The notes under the pieces: generated by a model | The model's database searches: none | What the model saw: only the letters and a program-made list of their open reading frames with translations | Told to the model about the DNA's origin: nothing | Shown: positions 47,505 through 57,725 of the stretch, one piece after another | Layout: the number at the start of each line of letters is the position of its first letter | Numbering within the stretch: position 1 is the stretch's first letter | Position numbers and translations under genes: made by a program | From: Siphonodentalium dalli | Taxonomy: Eukaryota; Mollusca; Scaphopoda; Gadilida; Siphonodentaliidae | Direction of reading: 5' to 3' | Assembly (NCBI GenBank): GCA_032622095.1 | Contig: CP136066.1 | Location: 174,159,164 to 174,223,163, forward strand | Length of the DNA: 64,000 nt

Positions 47505-47720
47505 GATTGTTATGTAAACGTTAGTGTTACAGTTGATTTACAGATAAAAGTCCAATAAGATACCAAAGTTTAATAAAAACTTGACGATAAATATTGGAAA
47601 AGGTCGAAGCATTGAAAAATATTCTGAAAATCATATCCAGACTAAAATATTTTAACTTACTACACGATTAGCGATGTAATTTGACAAATCACTGTAACAA
47701 TTTTGTTTACATAACAATGG
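47505..47720. mobile_element. Fold-back element (GTTATGTAAAC ends)
   Basis: 'ttgttatgtaaacg' with 'gttacagttgattt' on the left pairs with 'aaatcactgtaac' and 'gtttacataacaa' on the right, about 215 bases across. No duplication was assigned. Confidence 0.5.
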
Positions 47721-47867
47721 TTTCAACATGTGATATTATGTTATCAGAGAACATTCAATAATGAATTTTAGAACAATGTTTATCTATTTCTCCATGTTCT
47801 TCTTGATGATGATGTTTTAACAGACTATTATATTTTTTTCCACTTTTACCCACTGCATGTACCAGCC

Positions 47868-48285
47868 TGAGTTTAGTGTGCCTGTCATTTGCAGAATGAG
47901 GTCCCCAGAGGGTGAATTTAGTGACGCTATCCCACATAGCGGGCTAGCATCACTATATTCACCCTCTGGGGACCTCATTCTGCTTAGGTCTCATCTTCTC
48001 TGGAAAGGTTCTTTATTATCAAATTTCTGTAGAAACTTCTTCACATAGATTCAATTTCTTTTTTAGTTTAGTTTCTCTATATCCACAAATTGGCAGATGA
48101 CACATTGCATAATCGAGGTTCCCAATATTCACCATTTGGGAACTTTAATCTGAATCTATATCTCCCATAGCAGATGAGACCATGCAGAATGAGGTCCCCA
48201 GAGGGTGAATTTGGTGATTTTAGCCCACCTTGCAGGATAGCATGATCACTAAATTCAAATGACAGGCACACTGAACTCAGGTTTG
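47868..48285. mobile_element. Fold-back family C, variant outer ends
   Basis: Outer ends 'gagtttagtgtgcctgtcat' and 'atgacaggcacactgaactc' pair with each other but differ from those of most other copies. The first inner hairpin is complete with GCAGAATGAGGTCCCCAGAG arms; the second is shortened. Confidence 0.8.
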
Positions 48286-48455
48286 TGCATGTACCCTGGG
48301 TCTCTTTTAAGTCTGAGATGTGCTTAGATTGTCTTGAGGAGTCTTGAATACCCTTGGATTTCGGAATGTTTGAACTGCTCGCAGAACTCGTACCGTACTC
48401 GCATTTAAAACCGTGCAACACTATTTTCCGCACACCCATCATTGTGCGAATTTAA

Positions 48456-48904
48456 CCCTTTCAGTGCCAGGGGTCGATCTCATCGGTCCTAATTTACAGT
48501 CTGTAAAATCGGCCCTAAAAAAAATAAAAATAAAAAAATAAAAATTTGGGTTGAATTTTTTGGGTATGCTTAATCATGCTATTGCGAATTTAAAAACAAA
48601 CTGGTTAAAACCTTAGGGGCATGTAATAACTCAAAACTATCACCAAGTATTCATAGTAATAATTTTGATGCCCATGAAAAACGTAAGATTCCAGGGCACT
48701 AAACCTACAAAATAAGTCTGTTAAAGAATATAAGAACAAATTATTAAAATTGTAAAAAAAATAATAACAAATGATGAAAAATTGTTAGGCCAATGCATTC
48801 TCTTATATATGCGAGGCGACCTATGGTCGACTCGCATATATAAGAGAATGCATTGGCACAGGGTATATGGGTTGATAAAAAAATTGGACCTGGCACTGAA
48901 AGGG
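48456..48904. mobile_element. TTAA MITE, family 2, one cassette
   Basis: TTAA flanks at 48452-48455 and 48905-48908. It lies in opposite orientation to 25137-25617, whose full interior it shares ('gcccatgaaaaacgtaagat', 'ttaaaacctta'). The cassette adjoins the 'tatatgggttgat' arm. Confidence 0.85.
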
Positions 48905-49026
48905 TTAAAACTGTATGAAAAATAGTACAGCTCAAAGAGTTTAGCAGTGTATTAACCCTTCCATGATTGGAGCTTCCTGAAATTTTGCTAAAAATCCTTT
49001 GCCAATCCATATTTATAAGAATACAA

Positions 49027-49362
49027 TGAGTTTAGTGTGCCTGTGATTGAGGTCCCCAGAGGGTGAATTTAGTGACGCTATCCCGCATAGCAGGCTAGCA
49101 TCACCAAATACACCCTTTGGGGGACATCATTCTGCATGGCCTCATCTGCTATGGGAGACATACTCAGATTGAAGTTCCCAGCTGGTGAATATGATGTACA
49201 CCCATTGGGAACCTCGATTATGCAATGTGTCGTCTGCCAATTGAGGATTTAGAGAAACTAAACTAAAAAAGAAATAGAATCTTTCATGAGAAGATGAGGC
49301 CTAAGCAGAATGAGGTCTCCATAGGGTGAATTTAGTGATGCTAGCCCACTCAGGCTTGGTGA
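49027..49362. mobile_element. Fold-back family C, variant outer ends
   Basis: Begins 'gagtttagtgtgcctgtgat', like the copy at 47868, directly after a decayed family 3 fragment (48955-49015). The first hairpin is complete; the second is truncated and runs into 'ctcaggcttgg'. Confidence 0.7.
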
Positions 49363-49526
49363 TGCCCATAACTATTCTTAGAAATCCTTGAAGCTGGTTG
49401 AGACATGACATTGAAGTTAATAGATAGGAACTGTGGGAACCCTGAAAATGCTGGTATGTTCGAAAATTGCTTCCTCAGGACACTTATCTGATGAATGTAT
49501 GAATGCTGAAAATTTGCATAACTTAA

Positions 49527-49877
49527 CCCTTCCATGACTGGAACTTCCTGAAATTTTGCGAAAACCCTGTGCCAATGCATTCTCTTACATATGCGAGTCT
49601 CTCATAAGGAGCCTCACATATATAAGAGAATACATTGGCCATAACAATATTTGCCTTGATATTGTAAGCCAGTGCATTCTATTATATTTGCTAGGCTCCC
49701 TATGGGAGACTTGCATATATTAGAGAATGCACTGGCATATGGTGTTTAACCCTTTCAGTGCCAAGTCTGATTTTTGTATCAACCCATATATGGGTTGATA
49801 CAAAAATCGGACTTGGCACTGAAAGGGTTAATGCTGTGCCAGCACAACTCCCGTCATGAACCCCCGTCATGAAAGGG
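49527..49877. mobile_element. TTAA MITE, family 3, with nested family 2 palindrome
   Basis: TTAA at 49523-49526 and 49878-49881; left end CCCTTCCATGACTGGAAC, right end 'cccgtcatgaaaggg'. It holds two diverged cassettes. A family 2 unit (49750-49827) with its own TTAA duplication is inserted near the right end. Confidence 0.8.
49750..49827. mobile_element. Minimal family 2 palindrome, 78 bp, no cassette
   Basis: The element is only two facing terminal arms, CCCTTTCAGTGCCAAGTC... meeting at 'cccatatatggg'. TTAA stands on both sides (49746-49749, 49828-49831). Only one arm mismatch is evident. This is the cassette-free form of family 2. Confidence 0.92.
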
Positions 49878-50094
49878 TTAAATACACATTGAAGATTGGA
49901 TCTCTCTTCGTGAACTTGTTGTATAGATTCCAGGCTATCGATACACCTGCATCGGAAGACATCAGTCACAAGTCAGAACTGTTATTAGAAGCTATTTTTC
50001 TTTAGTTTTTTTTCCATACACTGTAATTAAGACTGGGACAGCAAATAATCCAGTTTTTAGAATACTGTGTTATTTGGCAGTATTTTGGCTTGAG

Positions 50095-50265
50095 TCATAA
50101 ACTCATTTTCATCATAATTTATACCATGTTGTTTGCATCGTTCACAGAACACATAAGTGTTTTGCACTAATCCATGACTCAAATTCATTCATTTGTTGCA
50201 TATATTCTGTTGAGTATAAAAGGAGATGGTCCCATTATGGCCGGATTTAGCATACAGTCCCAATA
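50095..50265. mobile_element. AGGGTACTGTAC-family fragment
   Basis: 'gagtcataaactcatttt', 'ttgtttgcatcgttcacaga' and 'gagtataaaaggagatggtc' match the outer parts of 44661-45964 without the nested insert. It shows what the uninterrupted sequence looked like. Ends are decayed. Confidence 0.65.
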
Positions 50266-50436
50266 TTTAAGGTTTTTCAATTGAATCACTTCTATTTTCA
50301 CTTAAGCTGAATGCATATGACATGTTTTGTTGTTTTTTTGTGAGGGACTGAGGGATACTAATTTATACAAATGTGCCATCAAAACAAGTTTCATAAGAGA
50401 GACCATATCTTTAACTAGGTAAGAATGGAGAATATA

Positions 50437-50649
50437 CGGTAATGCCCTAAATAATCGACTCCTTGACCACAGAAGAATTATGGGTAATTTTTCAGGTTTT
50501 AGTCGGAAATATGGCTTGTTGCCATTCATTGGAAAGCTCTCACCGAGAGCTTTCCGATGAATATCAACAAACCATATTTCTGACTAAATCTTGAAAAATT
50601 ACCCATAATTCTGCTGTGGTTAAGGAGTCGATTATTTAGAGCATTACTG
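50437..50649. mobile_element. TA-type palindrome D, full 213 bp
   Basis: A nearly perfect palindrome from CGGTAATGCCCTAAATAATC to GATTATTTAGAGCATTACTG with TA on both sides. The centre is 'gaaagctctcaccgagagctttc'. The CAGT-type start and TA target suit Tc1/mariner or pogo-like elements. It has no coding capacity. Confidence 0.88.
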
Positions 50650-50724
50650 TAAATGAACTAATTTATCCAGTGTATCTTATGTATGCTTGTTAACATTCAT
50701 TGTCATCCATTTCCAAGCCTTGAA

Positions 50725-50835
50725 ATATGTGTCTTCTCATTTGTAGAATGAGGTCCCCAGAGGGTGAATTTAGTGATGCTATCCCGCACGGTGGGCTGGC
50801 ATCACCAAGTTCACCCTCTGGTTAAAAATCATTCT
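50725..50835. mobile_element. Fold-back family C, half element
   Basis: One hairpin of GCAGAATGAGGT-type arms with 'gggtgaatttagtgatgcta' and its complement, with outer sequence 'tgaaatatgtgtcttctcat' on the left only. The right half is missing. Confidence 0.75.
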
Positions 50836-51477
50836 GTATATTTTCAAATCTGTGGGGGTGAATGGCCCTCCCAATAGGTGTGTGCAGAATTACTATTTTT
50901 TATATATTTTTTTCTGGCTATAAGTACAATCCTGTTAATTAGAAATTAGCCGAGGCTAAAATATTGCCTAAGACATAAATTTTTCCTTGGCTGCAAATCC
51001 CAGGATGCACTTAGTGGCATGCTCTACATATAAACTTAAAACTTTACCAATTACCATGTACTCTCGGGATCCATATAAACGTAACCCTTTGTTTATTATT
51101 TTTAAATAATCACGCCCTATAGTCCTTATTTGGACTCTACATTGATTAATTTCTAGAAGTCACAAATGCAAAAATGATTCAATTTTCTCTTTAGTTTCAG
51201 CTGCTGATTCAATTTAATGTGTCATTAACCTAATTAATCGGAATGCTTTCTGGCGAGTTAAATTTTGGGACTTAATTTCTGCTGAAGTATATATATTAGT
51301 ACCATTTCACAACAACAGCATTCTGCCTCATAATATTTAAATCAGTTTAACTTGTTTTAAGATTACCATCTTCTGTGTAAACTCACAATAATCTGTTTGG
51401 AGATTATGGAAGAATTCTGTAATTCACCTGGGAGCCAATTTCCTATCAAAATTAACATATTGGCCTACAGTAATGCT

Positions 51478-51603
51478 CTAAGTAATCGACTTCTCGGGGA
51501 GAGCTTTCCGATGAATGGCAACAAGCCATATTTCCGACTAAATCCTGAAAAGTTACCCATAATTCTGCTGTGGTTAAGAAGTCGATTACTTAGAGCATTA
51601 CTG
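51478..51603. mobile_element. TA-type palindrome D, deletion copy
   Basis: Starts CAGTAATGCTCTAAGTAATC and ends with its complement, TA on each side. The left arm has lost about 85 bases between 'gacttctc' and 'gagctttccgatg', so only the right arm is full. Confidence 0.82.
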
Positions 51604-51851
51604 TACTTATCATCTTATTGAAAGGGATTCATTTCCAATTGTGTACATCATTTGAAATTTTTTCTTGTTATATTCTAACCATTGTTACAAGTGCATACTA
51701 CGCTGTATGTTTATCAGTGATTTGGTGCTGACATCTGAGTGTCTCCATCTGTCTGTCCATCCGTATATGCAAATTTGTCCGAGCTTTAATTCCTACATTT
51801 TTTGATAAGCTTGGCGCAGCAGATATTTAGAATTCTATAATAAGCATACAC

Positions 51852-52112
51852 CGAGGCGTGAACACGGATCAGCCATTAATGTCCGTGCACGATCGGACAG
51901 CGTACTGCACCCACGCCAACATATCTGGACAAATGTTGTAATGGGGGAAGTCGGCATTTTTCATTCGGATCATTATTCAATAATCTCGAATGAGACTTTT
52001 CAGCCTGACAAACTTGGTATCTGACTGAGTTCTGATTTTTGTCAGAATTCCCTGACCAGGTTTCAATCCCCGGTGCCAGTATGAGAGACCAGTACGCTAC
52101 CTCTCGGCTACC
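51852..52112 (-). repeat. tRNA-derived SINE
   Basis: Read on the minus strand from 52112, the sequence starts GGTAGCCGAGAGGTAGCG (A box TAGCCGAGAGG) and about 45 bases later has GGGGATTGAAACCTGG (B box GATTGAAACC). An extended non-tRNA body follows, ending near 51852. The start of a tRNA-like head at a precise boundary and the body suggest a SINE; no poly(A) tail is clear. Confidence 0.55.
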
Positions 52113-52233
52113 AACTTCATGGTAGAATTTGTTTGGATCTGATCTAAAATAAGCCAATTATTGGGATAGACTACAATCACTACATTTAGTTCTTGTCATT
52201 CAACGATCCGTTTTTGTTATTTGGCATCTTTAA

Positions 52234-52448
52234 CCCTTTCAGTGCCAAGTCCGATTTTTGTATCAAACCATATTTCCTTGATCATTTTTCAAACTTATTG
52301 ATTATAATAATGTGATACATTGATGGAAAGAGCTCTAAGAGCCTTAGAGCTCTTTCCATCAATGTATCACATTATTATAATCAATAAATTTGAAAAATTA
52401 TCAAGGAAATATGGTTTGATACAAAAATCGGACTTGGCACTGAAAGGG
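52234..52448. mobile_element. TTAA MITE, family 2, alternative core
   Basis: TTAA at 52230-52233 and 52449-52452, with family 2 ends. In place of the cassette it has 'ttccttgatcatttttcaaa...gatggaaagagctc' in inverted halves, making a near-perfect 215-bp palindrome. Confidence 0.9.
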
Positions 52449-52744
52449 TTAAAATGTTTCTCGGCTGAAAAAATGGCTAATGGGATTTATTTGTGCCTCG
52501 GCTCAGCCGATAGCCGACAACAAATTAACAGGGCTGACCATCTCATGTGTTCATATGTTTTATCATCTGTTATGTTTATGTTTACTAAGTATTTCCAATC
52601 GGGAACAAATTCTGAACAATCATTCAGGGTATGTACCCTCTCATTACAATAATATGTATTTTCTATAGATCCTAATGTCTTGCTTTTGAGCCACTGTAGG
52701 CTCTTAGAAAGCTTACTTGATATATGAACATCTTGTAGACTTAA

Positions 52745-53095
52745 CCCTTTACCCAACAGAAGGGCCCTGTGCCAATGCATTCTCTCATATATAAGAGAAT
52801 GCATTGGCTTAACACATTAAAAATTATAAAATTGTTAAAGAATGTAAGAAAAAATGGTAAAAAGTGTTAAAAAAAGATTTTTGTTAGGCCAATGCATTCT
52901 CTTATATATGCGAGGCGACCTATGGTCGACTTGCATATATAAGAGAATGCATTGGCACAGGGCATAACTGTAACTATCACAATGTGGTCAAGGAGCCAGT
53001 TCCAATGATATCCATATTTGTATGGTTCTATTGAGACAGACCGAAGATATTTTAGGCTGTTGAAGCTTTATTTGGCCGGTTTGTTGGGTAAAGGG
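52745..53095. mobile_element. TTAA MITE, family 1, first cassette shortened
   Basis: TTAA at 52741-52744 and 53096-53099. The first cassette has lost its central 'gcgagtcgacc' portion, so the two arms meet at 'tctcatatataaga'. The second cassette is complete. Confidence 0.88.
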
Positions 53096-53134
53096 TTAAA
53101 CTGGAAAATTCTTCCTAAAAATATCCATTCATTC

Positions 53135-53575
53135 AGACCTCAAAATATGATGCTGGACATTTGCAGGATGAGGTCCCCAGAGGGTGAATTTAGTGAAGCT
53201 ACCCCCACAGCAGGCTAGTATCACCAAATTCAACCTCTGGGCGCCTCATTCTGCATGGTCTCATCTGCTATTGAAGACCAAGGCTCAGATTTATGTTCCC
53301 AGATCGTGAAGATGGTGATGTGCACCCATTGTCAAATATGCATTGTGTCATCCATCAATTTGGGGATATACAGAAACTAAATTAAAAAAGAAACTTTCAA
53401 AGAATCTAAAAAACTTTTTAGTTTGATATAAATGAATATCAGAAGAGATGAGGCCAAAGCAGAATGAGGTCCCCAGAAGGTGAATTTAGTGTTGTTATCC
53501 CACCGTGTGTGGTAGCATCACTAAATTCACCCTCTGGGGACCTCATTCTGCAAATGTCCAGCACCATATTTTGAG
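53135..53575. mobile_element. Fold-back family C, variant outer ends
   Basis: The outer ends 'cctcaaaatatgatgctgga' and 'tccagcaccatattttgagg' pair with each other but are unlike those of other copies. Two inner hairpins with GAGGTCCCCAGAGGGTGAAT-type arms are present. Confidence 0.82.
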
Positions 53576-53610
53576 GTGTGCATCCATTCTGTTCTATTCT
53601 TGACAATATA

Positions 53611-53823
53611 TAGTAATGCCCTAAATAATTGACTCCTTAATCACAGCAGAATTATGGGTAATTTTTCAGGATTTAGTCGGAAATATGGCTTGTTGCCATT
53701 CATCGGAAAGCTCTCAGTGAGACCTTTCCGATGAATGGCAACAAGTCATATTTCCGACTAAATCCTGAAAAATTACCCATAATTCTGCTGTGGTTAAGGA
53801 GTCAATTATTTAGGGCATTACTG
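53611..53823. mobile_element. TA-type palindrome D, full 213 bp
   Basis: Starts TAGTAATGCCCTAAATAAT and ends ATTATTTAGGGCATTACTG, each beside TA. About 40 bases of left flank ('gaggtgtgcatccattctgt') are shared with the copy at 54819. Confidence 0.88.
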
Positions 53824-53959
53824 TATTTTGCCAAATTGAAACATCTTTCCTGTTTAAATATGTATTGACCCTGAATTGTTTATATTTTTTACTCAGACTA
53901 TTTTCCAGTGCTTGTACTTTCTCCTTCCTGCTGTTATAGTCTCAGTAGAATTTAGCAAT

Positions 53960-54395
53960 TGTAGATTTAGTCGCAAGCCTGCAGATAATGCGTCTGTCAT
54001 TTGCAGAATGAGGTCCCCAAAAGGTGAATTTAGTGATGCTATCCCGCATGGTGGGCTAGCATCATCAAATTCACCCTTTGGGAACATCATTCTGCTATAA
54101 GCCTCAATTTCTATGGAGACCTAGGATCAGATTGAAATTCCCCAGTTGAAGTTGGTGATGTTCACCCATTAGTCACCTCGATAATGCATTTTCTTCTGCA
54201 AATTAGAGGATATAGAAACTTCCCAGAAGACAAAAAGTAACTAAAACAGTGTTAATTTCAGACTAGTTACTTCTGAGAAATGATAGAAAATGAGACCTAA
54301 GCAGAATCAGGACCCCAGAGGGTGAATTTGGTGATTCCCACTGGGGATCCACTGGGGACCTCATTCTGCAAATGACAGACACACTATTTGCAGGC
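53960..54395. mobile_element. Fold-back family C, full copy
   Basis: Outer ends 'caagcctgcagataatgcgt' and 'acactatttgcaggcttg' pair. The first hairpin is complete, the second shortened. A family 2 MITE begins directly after the right end. Confidence 0.8.
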
Positions 54396-54403
54396 TTGTT
54401 TAA

Positions 54404-54548
54404 CCCTTTCAGTGCCAAGTTCGATTTTTGTATCAACCCATATTTCCTTGATCATTTTTAAAATTTATTGATTATAATAATGTGATACATTGATGGAAAG
54501 AGCTCGAAATATGGGTTGATACAAAAATTGGACTTGGCACTGAAAGGG
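54404..54548. mobile_element. TTAA MITE, family 2, alternative core, half deleted
   Basis: TTAA at 54400-54403 and 54549-54552. It has the left half of the 'ttccttgatcattttt' core seen at 52234, then jumps at 'gagctcgaaatatgggttg' to the right arm. Confidence 0.88.
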
Positions 54549-54818
54549 TTAAATAGTCAGCTCGCCTAACCTTTGAATTGTACAATATTCCTCATACTGC
54601 ATGAACAGAGTTTTATCAAATTCCAGTCTCATTTTGCTTCTATGTATGTTAGCATATAATGCCTGAATCATAATGGGACATATTTTAATAAAGTATATTG
54701 TATCAAATGACCTAATGTTATCTAATATTCCATTACTTATCTGCAACAAATGTACTCCAAATGAGAGCTTTCCGATGAATGAGGTGTGCATCCATTCTGT
54801 TCTATTCTTGCCAATATA

Positions 54819-55031
54819 TAGTAATGCCCTAAATTATTGACTCCTTAATCACAGCAGAATTATGGGTAATTTTTCAGGATTTAGTCGGAAATATGGCTTG
54901 TTGCCATTCATCAGAAAGCTCTCACTGAGACCTTTCCGATGAATGGCAACAAACCATATTTCCGACTAAATCCTGAAAAATTACCCATAATTCTGCTGTG
55001 GTTAAGGAGTCGATTATTTAGGGCATTACTG
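54819..55031. mobile_element. TA-type palindrome D, full 213 bp
   Basis: Nearly identical to the copy at 53611. The left flank 54779-54818 duplicates 53571-53610. Just before this flank, 'gagagctttccgatgaat' (54761-54780) equals the palindrome's central segment. Confidence 0.88.
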
Positions 55032-55113
55032 TAAACATACTCAAGTTACTGGCAGATGGAGTAAATATAGTAAACCCAAATAAGCAATGTGCAGGATGGA
55101 TATTTTTTATTAA

Positions 55114-55576
55114 AGATGCATAATCCGAATTAATGCTTGCAAATTTCCTTGGCTTCGGGGGTAAAAAATATTTGATTCGAGTCGAGGAACCCACCCATCA
55201 AAGTTCAGAGTGATCAGATATCGATGTTTGAAATCTATTATTTTTCACACCGATAATTTATAAGTTGGCCCGGTAAACAGTTGACGAGAGCATTGTCTCA
55301 GACCAAATTGCGGATGAAGATGGATAACTCTAAAATCAAGTGGCTTTTTAGTGTCAGATATTTGACAAACCGACACATTTCGTTGACCAAAATGTTGACA
55401 AATAACAGTTTTGGGCAATTTTATACTATAGTTGACTGGTTGCATTATTTTTGGACAATTACTTGATTCTGATAACTGAAACGGCATTTCAAAAAATATT
55501 GTTGTTGTTGGAATCTACTGATATGGGGACCATGGAATCTACTGATATGGGGACCATCGATTCGGATTGAGTACCT
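55114..55576. mobile_element. TTAA MITE, AGGTACTC family, full copy
   Basis: TTAA at 55110-55113 and 55577-55580; ends 'agatgcataatccgaatt' and 'attcggattgagtacct'. It lies in the opposite orientation to 11214. A 27-base stretch ('ggaatctactgatatgggga') is doubled near the right end. Confidence 0.8.
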
Positions 55577-55644
55577 TTAAATTAATAAACGTGCATTCAA
55601 GTTTATTTGGAACACTTGAGTCTTCCCTGAACTGTAATCTATAG

Positions 55645-55712
55645 ATACAGTAATGCCCTAAATAATCGACTACTTAAAAACAGCAGAATTATCGGTAATT
55701 TTTCAGGATTTA
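55645..55712. mobile_element. Palindrome D, left-arm fragment
   Basis: TACAGTAATGCCCTAAATAA through 'ttttcaggattta' is the left arm only. The remainder is replaced by the tandem array that follows. Confidence 0.75.
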
Positions 55713-55725
55713 AATTGGCCATTAT

Positions 55726-57184
55726 TAGCTCAACTTTACTTTGTAAAGTTTGAGCTATTGCCATGGCTTGGTATCCGTCGTCCGTGTGTGCGTGAGGGTG
55801 TGTGATGCGTCAACAAATTCCCTTTAGCACGGGCTACAGGTCGTATCTTTAATCGGATCATTATAAAATTTGTCATAGCTCTTGACATTGACATGTAGAT
55901 GGGAACGAGTCATTTTGGGGTCATTCGGACAAAAAACATGGCCGCCATCGGCCATCTTGGATTTCAAAATTCAATCCATTAACACGGGCTACAGGCAGTA
56001 CTGTTCGTCTGATCATCATGAAATTTGTCATGGATGTTAATATTGACATGTAGATGGGAACGAATAATTTTGGGGTCATTCGGCCAAAAAACATGGCCGC
56101 CAGCAGCCATCTTGGATTTTACTCTTTGTATGACTAAATCCTTTAGCACGGGCTACAGGTCGTACCTTTAGTCTGATCATCATAAAATTTGTCATGGATG
56201 TTAACAATGGCATGTAGATAGGAACGAGTCATTTTTGGGTCATTCGGGCAAAAAACATGGCCACCAGCAGCCATCTTGGATTTTACTCTTTATATGACTA
56301 AATCCTTTAGCACGGGCTACAGGTCGAACCTTTAGTCTGATCATCATAAAATTTGTCATGGATGTTAACGATGACATGTAGATGGGAACGAGTTATTTTT
56401 GGGTCATTCGGGCAAAAAACATGGCCGCCAGCAGCCATCTTGGATTTTACTCTTTGTATGACTAAATCCTATTCCTTTAGCACGGGCCACAGGTCGTACC
56501 TTTAGTCTGATCATCATGAAATTTGTCATGGCTGTTGAAATTGGAATGTAGATGTGAACGAGTCATTTTGGGGTCATTCGGACAAAAACCATGGCCGCCA
56601 GTGGCCATCTTTGTTTTAAAAATTCAATCCATTAGCACCGGCCACATTTCAAATTGTTCGTCTGATCATCATGAAATTTGTCATGGATGTTAATATTGAC
56701 ATGTAGATGGGAACGAGTAATTTTGGGTTCATTCGGCCCAAAAACATGGCCGCCAGCAGCCATCTTGGATTTTACTCTTTGTATGACTAAATCCTTTAGC
56801 ACGGGCTACAGGTCGTACCTTTAGTCTGATCATCATAAAATTTGTCATCGATGTTAACAATGACATGTAGATGGGAACGAGTCATTTTTGGGTCATTCAG
56901 GAAAAAAACATGGCCGCCAGCAGCCATATTGGGTTTTACTCTTTGTATGACTAAATACTTTAGCACGGGTTACAGGTCGTACCTTTAGTCTGATCATCAT
57001 AAAATTTGTCATCGATGTTAACAATGACATGTAGATGGGAACGAGTCATTTTTGGGTCATTCGGCCAAAAAACATAGCCACCAGCAGCCATCTTGGATTT
57101 TACTTTGTGTATGACTAAATCCTTTACTGCTCATTTTTTACACTCCTAAAAAATTACCATCTTTACAAAGTTGAGCTACAATGT
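55726..57184 (+). repeat. Tandem array of ~165-bp units, about eight copies
   Basis: Units contain 'tttagcacgggctacaggtc', 'tctgatcatcataaaatttg', 'atgtagatgggaacgagtca' and 'gccgccagcagccatcttgg'. Starts recur near 55817, 55981, 56140, 56305, 56478, 56632, 56798 and 56961. The array is bounded by 'agctcaactttac' on the left and 'ttacaaagttgagct' on the right, a short inverted repeat. It matches the shorter array at 41236. Confidence 0.85.
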
Positions 57185-57489
57185 CATTGACAATTTCATT
57201 TCCTTGTCTTTTCACATTTTAATTAATGTAACACCTTAAAGCAAAACACAATGGATAATGCTAAAAATGATTAGATACAGTGGTTAAATTAGGGACCTGC
57301 AAATATTTGAGATTCGATTCGATGTCGATTCGAGATCTATCACCGAATCGGTCCGCTGATTCGGATATTTTCGAATCGGTGTTACTTTGATGTAGTCTCT
57401 TTTTCTGCGTCTACAAACACATGTCAAATGACCTGACCTCACAAAAATCAAGTACAAAATTGCCAAGTTAGCCAATATAGGTAATTTTG

Positions 57490-57725
57490 AATGTATGCCG
57501 TTCAGTTTCTATATCCCCTAATTTGGAGAAGATAAAATGCATAATCGAGGTGCCCCATGTGTGCACATCACTATCTTCATCTTCAAATAGCAGTTGAGGT
57601 CTAAGCAAAATGAGATCCCCAGAGGGTGACGCTGGCGCACTAAGTCTTGTGGGATAACGTCACTAAATTCACACTTTGGGGACCTCATACTGCAAATGTC
57701 AGACACCCTATATTCAGGCTTGCTC
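57490..57725. mobile_element. Fold-back family C, partial
   Basis: It contains the central segment ('gttcagtttctatatcccct', 'gataaaatgcataatcgagg') and one hairpin, ending 'gcaaatgtcagacaccctat' and 'tcaggcttgc'. The left hairpin is absent. Confidence 0.7.

Noticed and set aside
22599-53095. A recurring peptide pattern (CQCILLYMRVDHRSPRIYKR and variants) in about fifteen short frames on both strands
   Set aside because: It is the translation of the palindromic MITE cassette, open in several frames on both strands. It has no start context, splicing or domain, so it is not a protein family.
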